A program made the translations under genes and the position numbers. From Alphaproteobacteria bacterium (GTDB lineage Bacteria > Pseudomonadota > Alphaproteobacteria > UBA6615), in contig JAALLF010000004.1 of assembly GCA_011087645.1 (NCBI GenBank), forward strand, positions 264,987-328,986: a stretch of DNA of 64,000 nucleotides, given 5' to 3'. The notes below the pieces were generated by a model, which did not search any database, had not been told where the DNA came from, and saw only the letters and a list, made by a program, of their open reading frames with translations. This document shows, piece after piece, positions 41,063-49,291 of this stretch (position 1 is the stretch's first letter; each line of letters opens with the position of its first letter).

Positions 41063-41480
41063 TCAGTCCCTCCCCGGACCCATCTTGGACGCTGCCATGA
41101 CCCACCTGTTTTAACCGGTCGATCCGACTTAGACCTCGCGCCTTTCATACCCACAACGAAAGGCAGCAGGGAACCTAGCAGAATCGCGACCGGTGTAAAC
41201 TCTTACAGCCCCCTTTTCGCGCAAACTATTGCGCCTTGTTGTCGCCTCATCGTCACAAATCGGTGATGTTTCAACCCGAATTGCACGCTATTCCACGCTG
41301 CATCGAGAAAAATATTTTGCCATTCACCGTGCGAATCACCGGCGGCTCCCCCGGCCTCGGCAGGCGAACAACTTTTACTGTCCAGAAGTCTAGCTTTTTC
41401 AGCAAAATCCTGCTCTGTTGCAGCCGCTTCGGCGACATCAGTACAGCGTCGAAGCTAATGTCATAATAGGGAGACAGCAC
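41063..41480. other. Divergent regulatory region of the second TRAP system
   Basis: About 420 bases between the small permease start and the first binding protein start. Open frames here lack domains or ribosome-binding sites. It should hold the promoters of both directions; no clear operator was recognised by eye. Confidence 0.45.
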
Positions 41481-42563
41481 GTGGATTTTCGTAATTCTTT
41501 CATTCGCTATGCCGCTGCGGGCGCGATTTCCGCCGGCATGGTACTTTCAGCCTCCACGGTTAACGCTGACAGCTTTACCTTGCGTATCGCCGCCGGTCAT
41601 CCGGCGCCGCCGCTGGCCAGCGTCAATCAGCTCAACAAAACATTGGTCCCCAACGTAACCAAGCGCGTTGCCGCCGAGACCGATCACACCATCCGCTTCA
41701 TCGAAGGCTATGGTGGTACGATGAGCAACTTGTTCGAAACCCTGGAATCGACCCAGAAGGGTCTCGTCGATATCGGCGCCATGTGCTCGTGCTTCGAGCC
41801 GACCAAGCTTTTCGTGCATAACATTAACTACTTCACCCCGTTCTTGTCGGGCGATCCGAAGATCATGGGTCCGGCCACCCGCCATGTTCACGGCGAATTT
41901 TCATACTTCTCTGAAGTGTTCGATAAGTTCGACCAGACCTACCTCGGCGGCGGCGCATTCGACGATTACGGCCTGGGCACCAAGTTCCCCTGGACCAAAA
42001 TGACCGAACTCAAGGGTGTGAAGATCGGCGCCGCCGGTCCCAACCTGCCGTGGCTCGATTTTGCCGGGGCATCGAAGGTGCAAACCAACCTGAACGAAGT
42101 CTACAACGCGCTGCAGTCGGGCGTGTATGACGGTGTGGTGATCTTCCCGGCGCCGTATTTCGGCTTCAAGTTCGGTGAAGTCGCGAAATACTACACCACC
42201 ATGGGCTGGGGTTCGGTTGCCGCCTACCCGGTCGCGGTTAACAACAAGACCTGGGCCAAGCTGCCCGACTCGGTGAAAAAGATCATCACCGAAGAGATGC
42301 GGGTCTATGAAGGTGCGGTCGAAGACGAAAGCCTCGCCAAGTTCACCACCTCGCTTGAGAAGCTGAAAGCACAGGGCGTCACGGTACGCGATCTGGGCGA
42401 TGTCGAGCGCAAGAAGATGGCGCTAGCCATCGAGCCTTGGGTCAACCAAAAAGCCGGCGAATACGAAGCCCTCGGCTTCCCAGGCAAAGAGACCTTCCGT
42501 CGCCTGATGGCTGTCGCCAAGGAACGCGGCGCAACGCCGGTCCACGAATACACCATCAAGTAA
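41481..42563 (+). CDS. dctP: TRAP transporter substrate-binding protein, copy 1
   Basis: A 360-residue DctP-type protein. The signal peptide is YAAAGAISAGMVLSASTVNA, and the mature part starts DSFTLRIAAGHPAPP. LKGVKIGAAGPNLPWLDFAGA and SGVYDGVVIFPAPYFGFKFGE are ligand-pocket segments. It is nearly identical over most of its length to the next gene. The start is GTG at 41481 after AGGGAGAC; the frame is open 21 codons further without signal-like sequence. A strong terminator follows at 42588. Confidence 0.93.
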   Translation: MDFRNSFIRYAAAGAISAGMVLSASTVNADSFTLRIAAGHPAPPLASVNQLNKTLVPNVTKRVAAETDHTIRFIEGYGGTMSNLFETLESTQKGLVDIGAMCSCFEPTKLFVHNINYFTPFLSGDPKIMGPATRHVHGEFSYFSEVFDKFDQTYLGGGAFDDYGLGTKFPWTKMTELKGVKIGAAGPNLPWLDFAGASKVQTNLNEVYNALQSGVYDGVVIFPAPYFGFKFGEVAKYYTTMGWGSVAAYPVAVNNKTWAKLPDSVKKIITEEMRVYEGAVEDESLAKFTTSLEKLKAQGVTVRDLGDVERKKMALAIEPWVNQKAGEYEALGFPGKETFRRLMAVAKERGATPVHEYTIK

Positions 42564-42587
42564 ACGTTATTACACTTTAGTGAATTG

Positions 42588-42619
42588 GGGCGGCCCGTTA
42601 AGCGGGCCGCCCTTTTTTT
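42588..42619 (+). terminator. Intrinsic terminator after the first TRAP binding-protein gene
   Basis: The stem GGGCGGCCCG pairs with CGGGCCGCCC across a short loop (42588-42612) and is followed by seven T (42613-42619). It would uncouple the two tandem binding-protein genes. Confidence 0.9.
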
Positions 42620-42799
42620 GTTGTAATACGCATATTTATGCCGCTTTCCTGGGACGCCCCTTCATCCCACCTAGGGCTCGATCAGCGCAAATCGCTTCCC
42701 AACTGCCTCATTAGCGTCCATGCTATGCCGCATATGTGCCAAAGTTTATGTACATGCTAACCAATCACGTCAATTTGGGATCAAACTGGGAGGAATACA

Positions 42800-43885
42800 G
42801 TGAAGTTACTCAACACACTCACACGCGGAACCCTGTTCGCAGGGGCCGCTCTTATCGGATTATCGGCCGTGCACGCGCCGGTTCAAGCCGACAGCTTTAC
42901 CCTACGCATCGCCGCCGGCCATCCGGCGCCGCCGCTATCGCCGGTCAATCAGTTGCAGAAGACCTTCGTGCCGAATGTCACGAAACGCGTTGCGGCGGAA
43001 ACCGATCACACGGTGCGGTTCATCGAAGGTTATGGCGGCACCATCGCCAACCTGTTCGAAGTTCTGGAATCGACCCAAAAGGGCCTCGTCGACATCGGCG
43101 CCATGTGCTCGTGTTTCGAGCCGACCAAGCTTTTCGTGCATAACATCAATTATTTCACGCCCTTCGTATCGGGCAACCCCCGCATCATGGGTCCGACAAC
43201 GCGGCAGATCCACGCCGAGTTCGATTACTTCTCCGAAGTCTTCGAGAAGTTCGGCCAGACCTATCTCGGCGGCGGCGCATTTGACGATTATGGCCTGGGC
43301 ACCAAGTTCCCCTGGACCAAAATGTCAGAGCTCAAGGGTGTGAAGATCGGCGCGGCCGGTCCGAACCTGCCCTGGCTCGACTTTGCCGGCGCGTCGAAGG
43401 TTCAGACCAATCTGAACGAAGTCTATAACGCGCTGCAGTCCGGCGTTTATGACGGCATCGTCATTTTCCCGGCACCGTATTTCGGCTTCAAGTTCGGTGA
43501 AGTGGCCAAGTACTACACCACGATGGGCTGGGGCTCGGTTGCCGCTTATCCCATCTCGGTCAATAACAAAACCTGGGCCAAGCTCCCTGATTCGGTGAAG
43601 AAAATCATCAACGAGGAAATCGGGGTCTACGAAGATGCTGTCCAGGAAGAGAGCTTCGTCAAGTTCGAGACCTCCCTCGAAAAGCTGAAAGCTCAAGGCG
43701 TCACCGTACGCGATTTGGGCGATGCCGAGCGTAAGGTCATGGCCGTCGCCATCGAGCCTTGGGTTCAGCAGAAGGCCGACGAATACGAGGCTCTGGGCTT
43801 TCCTGGAAAGAAAACCTTTGCCCGTTTGATCGAAGTCGCCAAGGAAAATGGCGCAACGCCGGTCCACGAGTACAGTTTCAAATAA
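42800..43885 (+). CDS. dctP: TRAP transporter substrate-binding protein, copy 2
   Basis: A 361-residue protein with its own signal peptide (LFAGAALIGLSAVHAPVQA) and a mature part that is identical to copy 1 at the large majority of positions, including the LPWLDFAGASKVQTNLNEV and FPAPYFGFKFGE pocket regions. The differences are mostly in the N-terminal leader and scattered surface positions. The GTG start follows GGAGGAATACA. It has its own promoter region and terminator, so the two copies may be expressed under different conditions. Confidence 0.93.
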   Translation: MKLLNTLTRGTLFAGAALIGLSAVHAPVQADSFTLRIAAGHPAPPLSPVNQLQKTFVPNVTKRVAAETDHTVRFIEGYGGTIANLFEVLESTQKGLVDIGAMCSCFEPTKLFVHNINYFTPFVSGNPRIMGPTTRQIHAEFDYFSEVFEKFGQTYLGGGAFDDYGLGTKFPWTKMSELKGVKIGAAGPNLPWLDFAGASKVQTNLNEVYNALQSGVYDGIVIFPAPYFGFKFGEVAKYYTTMGWGSVAAYPISVNNKTWAKLPDSVKKIINEEIGVYEDAVQEESFVKFETSLEKLKAQGVTVRDLGDAERKVMAVAIEPWVQQKADEYEALGFPGKKTFARLIEVAKENGATPVHEYSFK

Positions 43886-43910
43886 CTCTGGAACAAATGC
43901 GTTAGTAGAA

Positions 43911-43937
43911 AGGGCGGCCCAACGGGCCGCCCTTTTT
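43911..43937 (+). terminator. Intrinsic terminator after the second TRAP binding-protein gene
   Basis: AGGGCGGCCC (43911-43920) pairs with GGGCCGCCCT (43924-43933) over a three-base loop, followed by TTTTT. Its stem resembles that of the terminator at 42588, as expected if the gene and terminator were duplicated together. Confidence 0.9.
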
Positions 43938-43960
43938 CTTATTCGACTTCGCTAATCGGA

Positions 43961-45268
43961 TCAGGTCGTCGTGGCGCCGATCCCTACATTGCGGCCGCCA
44001 TAGCGGCGCAGGCGCAGATCAGCCTGTTCCTTGTGCCCCCAGAACCGCTCGACCTCGCACAGCCGCGAGCAGTAATCGCCGACCACCACACTGGCCTCTT
44101 CGGTGACCTGCTGGAAAGTGCAGGTTTTCATGAACTTGCCGACCCACAAACCGCCGGTATAGCGCGCCGCGCCCTTGGTCGGCAGGGTGTGATTGGTGCC
44201 GATGACCTTATCGCCATAGGACACGTTGGTCTCCGGCCCGAGGAACAAGGCGCCATAGTTGGTCATATTTTCTAAGAACCAGCGCGGCTCTTCGGTCAGA
44301 ATTTCCACATGCTCGTAGGCCAGCCGATCGGCTTCGGCCAGCATCTCGTCGCGGCTGTCGCACAGAATAATCTGGCCGTATTCCGCCCACGCCACGCTGG
44401 CGACATCGGCGGTCGGCAGAACCTTGAGCTGCCGCTCTATTTCGGCCGGCACCGCCTCGGCCAACGCACGCGAGGTGGTGATCAGCGCCGCCGGGGAGTT
44501 GGGCCCGTGTTCAGCCTGACCCAACAGATCGACGACAACGATTTCCACGTCCGAGCTATCATCGGCGACGACCAGGATCTCGGTCGGCCCGGCGAACAGG
44601 TCGATGCCGACCTTGCCGTAGAGCTGACGCTTGGCCTCGGCCACATAGGCGTTGCCGGGGCCGACCAGCATGGCCACCGGATCGACCGTCTCGGTGCCGA
44701 CCGCCATCGCCGCGACGGCTTGCACCCCGCCGAGACAGTATATCTCGTCGGCGCCGGCCAAATGCATCGCCGCGATGGTCGCGGCATGGGGCCCGCCTTC
44801 GTTGGGCGGTGTGCAGGCGATCACCCGCGGCACGCCGGCGACCTTGGCCGTGACAATGCTCATATGGGCCGACGCGACCATGGGATAGCGGCCGCCGGGA
44901 ACATAGCAACCGACGCTGTTCACCGGGATATTGCGATGGCCCAAGGTGACGCCCGGCAGGGTCTCGACCTCGACATCGCGCAGCGCGTCTTTTTGGATTT
45001 GGGCAAAATTGCGCACCTGCGTCTGCGCGAACTTAATATCGTCGATGGTCTGCTGCGGCAGAGAATCGACCAATTCCTTGACCTGAGCATCGCTCAAGCG
45101 AAAGCTTTCCGGCGCCCATTTGTCGAACCGCTCCGACAGTTCGCGCACCGCCGCGTCACCGCGCGCGCGCACGTCGCCGAGAATGCCCTCGACCGTTTCG
45201 CGGACCCTGCCGTCGGCCTCATCGGCCGCGTCCGCGTCGATGCCCGTTTTGAGGAATTCGATTGCCAT
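43961..45268 (-). CDS. Histidinol-dehydrogenase-family enzyme of the catabolic (HpsN-like) type
   Basis: A 435-residue HisD-superfamily protein. NAD-binding [38 protein letters not shown] and [17 protein letters not shown] are all conserved. Downstream, [33 protein letters not shown] differs from true histidinol dehydrogenases, and no other his gene is nearby. This pattern is that of the group including sulfopropanediol dehydrogenase HpsN. With the adjacent TRAP transporter it probably oxidises an imported alcohol to the acid with NAD (inference). The ATG at 45268 follows GGGAAGAG. Confidence 0.85.
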   Translation of the reverse strand: MAIEFLKTGIDADAADEADGRVRETVEGILGDVRARGDAAVRELSERFDKWAPESFRLSDAQVKELVDSLPQQTIDDIKFAQTQVRNFAQIQKDALRDVEVETLPGVTLGHRNIPVNSVGCYVPGGRYPMVASAHMSIVTAKVAGVPRVIACTPPNEGGPHAATIAAMHLAGADEIYCLGGVQAVAAMAVGTETVDPVAMLVGPGNAYVAEAKRQLYGKVGIDLFAGPTEILVVADDSSDVEIVVVDLLGQAEHGPNSPAALITTSRALAEAVPAEIERQLKVLPTADVASVAWAEYGQIILCDSRDEMLAEADRLAYEHVEILTEEPRWFLENMTNYGALFLGPETNVSYGDKVIGTNHTLPTKGAARYTGGLWVGKFMKTCTFQQVTEEASVVVGDYCSRLCEVERFWGHKEQADLRLRRYGGRNVGIGATTT

Positions 45269-45350
45269 TACACTCTTCCCTGTTTGGCGAAAATTTGCAG
45301 CGCCACTTAGCGCATATCGGCGTCTATCGGCAAGCCGGCCCCTGCCCTTT

Positions 45351-45710
45351 TTAGCTAGGCTCGGTGATCCGCCGCAAAACCTGGTGGCGATTGCTGCAAT
45401 AGGGCCGGACATGTTCGGGCCAGCGGCCAACCTCGACCGCCGCCGCCCAAGCGTCGCTGACCAGGACATCCGGGCTCTCAATTTCGTAAACCGCCGAGAA
45501 TTTCGGCTCGCCGCCGACCGCCACGCTGCGCGCTTCACCGCCCATGCTCATGGTGAAAGGTTCCGCGATAAAGCGCTCGACCGACAGCACGCCGGGCACC
45601 TTTAGCAGCGCCGGGATGTGCTCGGTATCGTAGACCTCGTTGAGCAATGCCTCTTTCTCGGGTTCGACATCCATACTGGCGATGTAGACATATTTAGTGG
45701 TGACCGGCAT
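45351..45710 (-). CDS. EthD-like dimeric alpha-beta barrel protein
   Basis: A 119-residue protein with the ferredoxin-like pattern of EthD/NIPSNAP-type proteins: strand [43 protein letters not shown], and strand [15 protein letters not shown]. The length and [14 protein letters not shown] motif fit small catabolic isomerase-like or chaperone-like members; function is unknown. The ATG at 45710 follows GGGGAGGG. It sits 82 bases upstream of the HisD-like gene, same strand. Confidence 0.78.
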   Translation of the reverse strand: MPVTTKYVYIASMDVEPEKEALLNEVYDTEHIPALLKVPGVLSVERFIAEPFTMSMGGEARSVAVGGEPKFSAVYEIESPDVLVSDAWAAAVEVGRWPEHVRPYCSNRHQVLRRITEPS

Positions 45711-45734
45711 TAGAGCCCTCCCCATGATTTAAGC

Positions 45735-45763
45735 AAAAGGGCCGGCGATCGCTCGCCGGCCCT
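45735..45763 (-). terminator. Terminator downstream of the cyclase-family gene
   Basis: AGGGCCGGCGA (45738-45748) pairs with TCGCCGGCCCT (45753-45763) over a four-base loop. On the minus strand it is followed by four T (45735-45738). It lies between the cyclase-family gene and the EthD-like gene. Confidence 0.75.
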
Positions 45764-45794
45764 CCCGCAATCAGTTACGGCAATCCCTGCGCGA

Positions 45795-46778
45795 TCATTT
45801 GATCGCCTGCGGGTTGATCGGCGAGCCGACACCGCGGGTCACCGGCAGCGGCGGCGCCACGAACATGAACTCGTAGACACCGTCGTCGGCGCAATCATTG
45901 GCCAGATCTTTGAGATAGAAGATCTCGCCCATGGTGATGCCGATCATCGGAATGACGATCCAATGCCACGGCTGGAAGACGTCTTCGGTCTCGTTGGGGA
46001 TGACTTCGCAGCCCCAAGTATCGGCGCAGATCGCGGCGATCTCCATGTCCTTCATCCAGTCGACCGTATGGAATGACACGCCGGGCGCCTCGCCGCCGGC
46101 GTAACCGCCCCATTCGCCAGCCTTTAGACAGCGCTCCATATGACCGGTGCGGTAGATGACCGTGTCACCGCGCTTGATCTCGACGCCTTGCGCCTTGGCG
46201 CAGGCGTCCAAATCTTCGGCGTCGATGGCGGTGCCGTCGTCGAGGCTATCGACCCCGGCCCAACGGGCGATGTCGAGCAGCACGCCGCGGCCGACCATCT
46301 TGTCGCGCATCTTGTGGATGGCGCATTTCTCCGCGCCGCGCGCGCCCACAAGCGTGGCGTCATAGCCGTTCCACATCTTGTCGTTGTTAAAGACGTGGCC
46401 GAGCGCATCCCACTGGGTGCCGCACTGCAACGGCAACGACACCGAATCGTCGGCGTATTGGCTGGCGTATTTTTTACCGGGCACGGTCTGCTTGCCCTGC
46501 ACAGCATCGGTGCCGGTGGCCAACATGGTGTGGATTGGGTTCCAACGTCCGCCAAACAAGCCGTTCTGCGGGCCCTCATCGTCGAAGTTCAGGCCCAGCG
46601 CGAACACATGGCCCTTCTTGACCAACGCCGCGGCGGCAATGCGGTCTTCGTCGGTGACGTAATTCTGGGTACCCCATTCGTCGTCCGGTCCCCATTTACC
46701 CCACTGCTTCAGGCTTTCGGTCTTCTCTTTGATGAGATCCATATCGAACCGGTATTTTTCTTCGTCGTAGCGATGCAT
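45795..46778 (-). CDS. Cyclase-family (kynurenine-formamidase-like) metal hydrolase
   Basis: A 327-residue protein of the cyclase family. The metal-site segment reads CGTQWDALGHVF, where the usual HxGTHxDxxxH motif has glutamine in the HxD position, while WDALGH is kept. GGYAGGEAPGVSFHTVDWM and DTWGCEVIPNE are further conserved stretches. It hydrolyses small amide or lactone-like bonds, possibly formamides or cyclic imides, but the substrate is not predictable. The glutamine variant is shared with its paralogue at 47184-48230, so it is a subfamily trait rather than a lesion. Confidence 0.85.
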   Translation of the reverse strand: MHRYDEEKYRFDMDLIKEKTESLKQWGKWGPDDEWGTQNYVTDEDRIAAAALVKKGHVFALGLNFDDEGPQNGLFGGRWNPIHTMLATGTDAVQGKQTVPGKKYASQYADDSVSLPLQCGTQWDALGHVFNNDKMWNGYDATLVGARGAEKCAIHKMRDKMVGRGVLLDIARWAGVDSLDDGTAIDAEDLDACAKAQGVEIKRGDTVIYRTGHMERCLKAGEWGGYAGGEAPGVSFHTVDWMKDMEIAAICADTWGCEVIPNETEDVFQPWHWIVIPMIGITMGEIFYLKDLANDCADDGVYEFMFVAPPLPVTRGVGSPINPQAIK

Positions 46779-46837
46779 GTGTTCCTCCTAGTTATCCCTG
46801 CGCCCAACCTGAACGGCCGTGGCTTTGTTATCTGTCG

Positions 46838-47008
46838 TTATTTCAAAGCAATCGGATTGATCGGCGAGCCAACGGCGCCGGTGATCGGCAAGGGCGGCGC
46901 GCAGAACAGAAATTCGTAAACCCCGTCATCCGCGCAATCGTCACCGATATCTTTCAGATAGAAGATTTCGCCCAGAGTCAGCAGTTTCTCGTTGTAACGG
47001 CGCGGCAT
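46838..47008 (-). pseudogene. Internally deleted cyclase-family gene (56 codons)
   Basis: An intact frame starting MPRRYNEKLL and then joining LGEIFYLKDIGDDCADDG, VYEFLFCAPPLPITGA and GSPINPIALK, which is the last 45 or so residues of a cyclase-family protein and matches the neighbours' C-termini closely. The first ten residues resemble the N-terminus of the upstream copy (MHRYDEEKYR). About 270 codons are missing between. It lies between two full-length paralogues and represents the reduced remains of a third copy, apparently in frame. Confidence 0.75.
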
Positions 47009-47105
47009 ATCTCCCCCTAGCGGCTTATGAGCCTATTTTTCCACCGGCCGCTTCCGAGTTATCCCGGTTCGATTGCGGCACGGTTGGTCGTAGTCTAACG
47101 CACTG

Positions 47106-47166
47106 CCCCCGGACTTTCCTATACGCTCTCGCGGCTTTTACCGCGAAATTGAAGTCCGGGGGTTTT
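47106..47166 (+). other. Bipartite hairpin with T-tract
   Basis: CCCCCGGACTT (47106-47116) pairs with AAGTCCGGGGG (47152-47162) and is followed by TTTT. The loop holds a second small stem, TCGCGG/CCGCGA (47129-47146). It lies between the remnant at 46838-47008 and the cyclase gene ending at 47184. The T-tract follows on the plus strand although both flanking genes are on the minus strand, so it is not an ordinary terminator for them. Confidence 0.55.
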
Positions 47167-47183
47167 GAGCGGTCGTCAGGCCT

Positions 47184-48230
47184 TTATTTGATGGCCTGCG
47201 GATTGATCGGCGAACCGGTGCCCCGGGTGATGACCAGCGGCGGCGCACACAGGAAGAACTCGTAAATACCGTCCTTCTTGCAGTCTTCCACCAGCTCGCG
47301 CAGATACCAGATTTCGCCGTGGACGATGCCGATGCACGGGATGGTCACCCAGTGCCAGGGCTGGTTGGTGCCGTCGACGGTCTCGTTGGGCCGCACTTCG
47401 ATGCCCCAGGTGTCGGAACAAATGCCGGCGATCTCTTTCTTATGGATCCAGTCGCAGGTCTCGAACGCCAGGCCCGGCGCGTCGCCGCCGCCATAACCGC
47501 CCCATTTGCCCTTATCGAGGCAATCGGCCATCTGGCCGGTATTGACCAAAACGAAATCACCACGGCGCACTTCGACACCCTGCTTCTTAGCGGTCTTCTC
47601 CAAATCGTCGATGGTGATGCCGTAACCGTCTGCCAGGCGTTTCTTGCCCTTGTAGCGCGCCACGTCGAGCAGCACGCCGCGGCCAACCATCTTGTCGGCG
47701 AACTTATCGATGGCGTTCCTATGGGCGCCGCGCGCATCGACCAAGGTCGCCGGATAGCCATTCCACATCTTGTCGCCAACGAACACATGGGCCAGCGCAT
47801 CCCACTGGGTCGCCGCCTGGGTCGGCAGGTTGATGGCGTCATCGGCGTAGCGCATGCCGGCCAAATCTTCCTGGATGCCCTGAACGGCGTCGGTGCCGGT
47901 CGCCAGCATCTGGTGCATCGGGTTCCAGCGGCCACCGAACAGGCCGTTCTGCGGACCATTCTCGTCGAGGTTCAAGCCAAGGCGGAATACCTTGCCGCGC
48001 TTGATCAGCTTCGAGGCCTCAAGAACATCCTTCTCGGTGATGTAGTTGAGCACGCCCAACTCGTCGTTCTTGCCCCACCGGCCCCAATTGCTGAGCTGCT
48101 TACATTTGCGCAGCACATCGGCTTTTCTCAGGCCCTTCTTGCGCCGCGTCGTCGCGCGTTTTGCTGTTGTGGTGCGCTTCGCCGTTGTCTTTTTCGCCGG
48201 CGTCTTCTTCGCCGCTGGTTTTCTAGCCAT
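47184..48230 (-). CDS. Cyclase-family hydrolase with an N-terminal histone H1-like tail
   Basis: A 348-residue protein. Residues about 4-34 are a lysine/alanine/threonine/arginine tail (KPAAKKTPAKKTTAKR, TTTAKRATTRRKK) like those of histone H1 or AlgP, then residues 40-348 form a cyclase-family domain closely resembling the gene at 45795-46778 (CKQLSNWGRWGKNDELG, ATQWDALAHVFVGDKMWNG, DTWGIEVRPNE). The tail may bind DNA, RNA or polyanions; such a tail is not expected on a metabolic hydrolase. The ATG at 48230 follows GAGGGAAGA; the frame extends further upstream without similar sequence. Confidence 0.85.
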   Translation of the reverse strand: MARKPAAKKTPAKKTTAKRTTTAKRATTRRKKGLRKADVLRKCKQLSNWGRWGKNDELGVLNYITEKDVLEASKLIKRGKVFRLGLNLDENGPQNGLFGGRWNPMHQMLATGTDAVQGIQEDLAGMRYADDAINLPTQAATQWDALAHVFVGDKMWNGYPATLVDARGAHRNAIDKFADKMVGRGVLLDVARYKGKKRLADGYGITIDDLEKTAKKQGVEVRRGDFVLVNTGQMADCLDKGKWGGYGGGDAPGLAFETCDWIHKKEIAGICSDTWGIEVRPNETVDGTNQPWHWVTIPCIGIVHGEIWYLRELVEDCKKDGIYEFFLCAPPLVITRGTGSPINPQAIK

Positions 48231-48454
48231 TCTTCCCTCACCCTCAGAATTGAATTTTCGTCGCGCCGCGTAAGTTCCCTCTGCCAGCGCGCCCCGGTTT
48301 ATCGTCACCGCGCGAAGCTTTGGCAAGTATATATTCACCGCAATTGCGAGAACCGCTTCGACCTGGGCGGCGGTAGTGATATTTTGCTCGCCGCGACATC
48401 GCCGTATCACGTACGGCCACAACAAAGAACGTCGAAATTAGGGAGCCTAAAAAC

Positions 48455-49234
48455 ATGAGCGTTGCAGAAACCGAAGCCCCGATAATGCCGTCTATGAGCC
48501 TCGAAGGATTGACCGCCGTCGTTACCGGCGCGGGACGCGGGCTCGGCGAAGGCATCGCCCTCGCCCTGGCCGACGCCGGCGCAGAATTGGTTCTTGTCAG
48601 CCGCACCCAGGAAGAACTCGACGCGGTTGCCGAGACGATCGTCCAACGCGGCGGCAAGGCCACGCCTCTGGTCTGCGATGTCACCGACACCGCCCAGGTC
48701 AAAGAGCGCATCGAGGGGCTGGAACGCATCGATATCTTGATGAACAACGCCGGCGCCAACCTCCCCGAGCCGTTCGTCGACGTCACCGAGGACCGTCTCG
48801 ACTTCATTATCGACCTCAACGTCAAATCCATGTTCATCGTCGCCCAGGCCGCCATGCGGCGCATGCTTGCCGGCGGACGCGGCGGCAGCCTCATCCATAT
48901 GTCGTCGCAGATGGGCCATGTCGGCTCGCCCCGGCGCACGGTCTATTGCATGACCAAACACGCCATCGAGGGTTTGAGCAAAGCCATCGCCGCGGAGGGC
49001 GCGCCCCACGACATCCGCTCTAACTGCATCGGGCCGACCTTTGTCGAGACGCCGATGACCAAGCCGATGTTCGAAAATCCCGAATTCAGCAGCTTTGTGA
49101 TGGACCGGATCTTGATGGGCCGGCTGGGCAAAATTTCCGACATCACCGGTTCGGTGGTGTTTCTCGCCTCGCCGGCCTCGGCCTTGATTACCGGCGCAAG
49201 TCTGACCATTGACGGTGGCTGGACGGCGGTCTAA
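48455..49234 (+). CDS. Short-chain dehydrogenase/reductase
   Basis: A 259-residue classical SDR. The cofactor motif is TGAGRGLG, the NNAG motif and a complete tetrad are present: the asparagine in LNVKSMF, serine in MSSQMG, and Y-x3-K in VYCMTKHAIEGL. The basic residue after the second strand (SRTQEE) may favour NADPH. It ends TIDGGWTAV. The gene is divergent from the cyclase gene (224 bases between starts) and 57 bases before an alpha/beta hydrolase on the same strand, probably co-transcribed. Confidence 0.9.
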   Translation: MSVAETEAPIMPSMSLEGLTAVVTGAGRGLGEGIALALADAGAELVLVSRTQEELDAVAETIVQRGGKATPLVCDVTDTAQVKERIEGLERIDILMNNAGANLPEPFVDVTEDRLDFIIDLNVKSMFIVAQAAMRRMLAGGRGGSLIHMSSQMGHVGSPRRTVYCMTKHAIEGLSKAIAAEGAPHDIRSNCIGPTFVETPMTKPMFENPEFSSFVMDRILMGRLGKISDITGSVVFLASPASALITGASLTIDGGWTAV

Positions 49235-49291
49235 TCAATTTAACAGTTCAGCAAAAACCAAAATCAAAACACCGAACCGGAGGATAGTAAT

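Noticed and set aside
43961..45268. Assignment as histidine-biosynthesis hisD
   Set aside because: No other his genes are near, and the [19 protein letters not shown] stretch matches the catabolic subgroup rather than the biosynthetic enzyme.
44309..45310. 333-residue plus-strand frame opposite the HisD-like gene
   Set aside because: Antisense shadow of a gene with clear family motifs.
47319..48458. 379-residue plus-strand frame opposite the tailed cyclase gene
   Set aside because: Antisense shadow; composition mirrors the real gene and no domain is visible.
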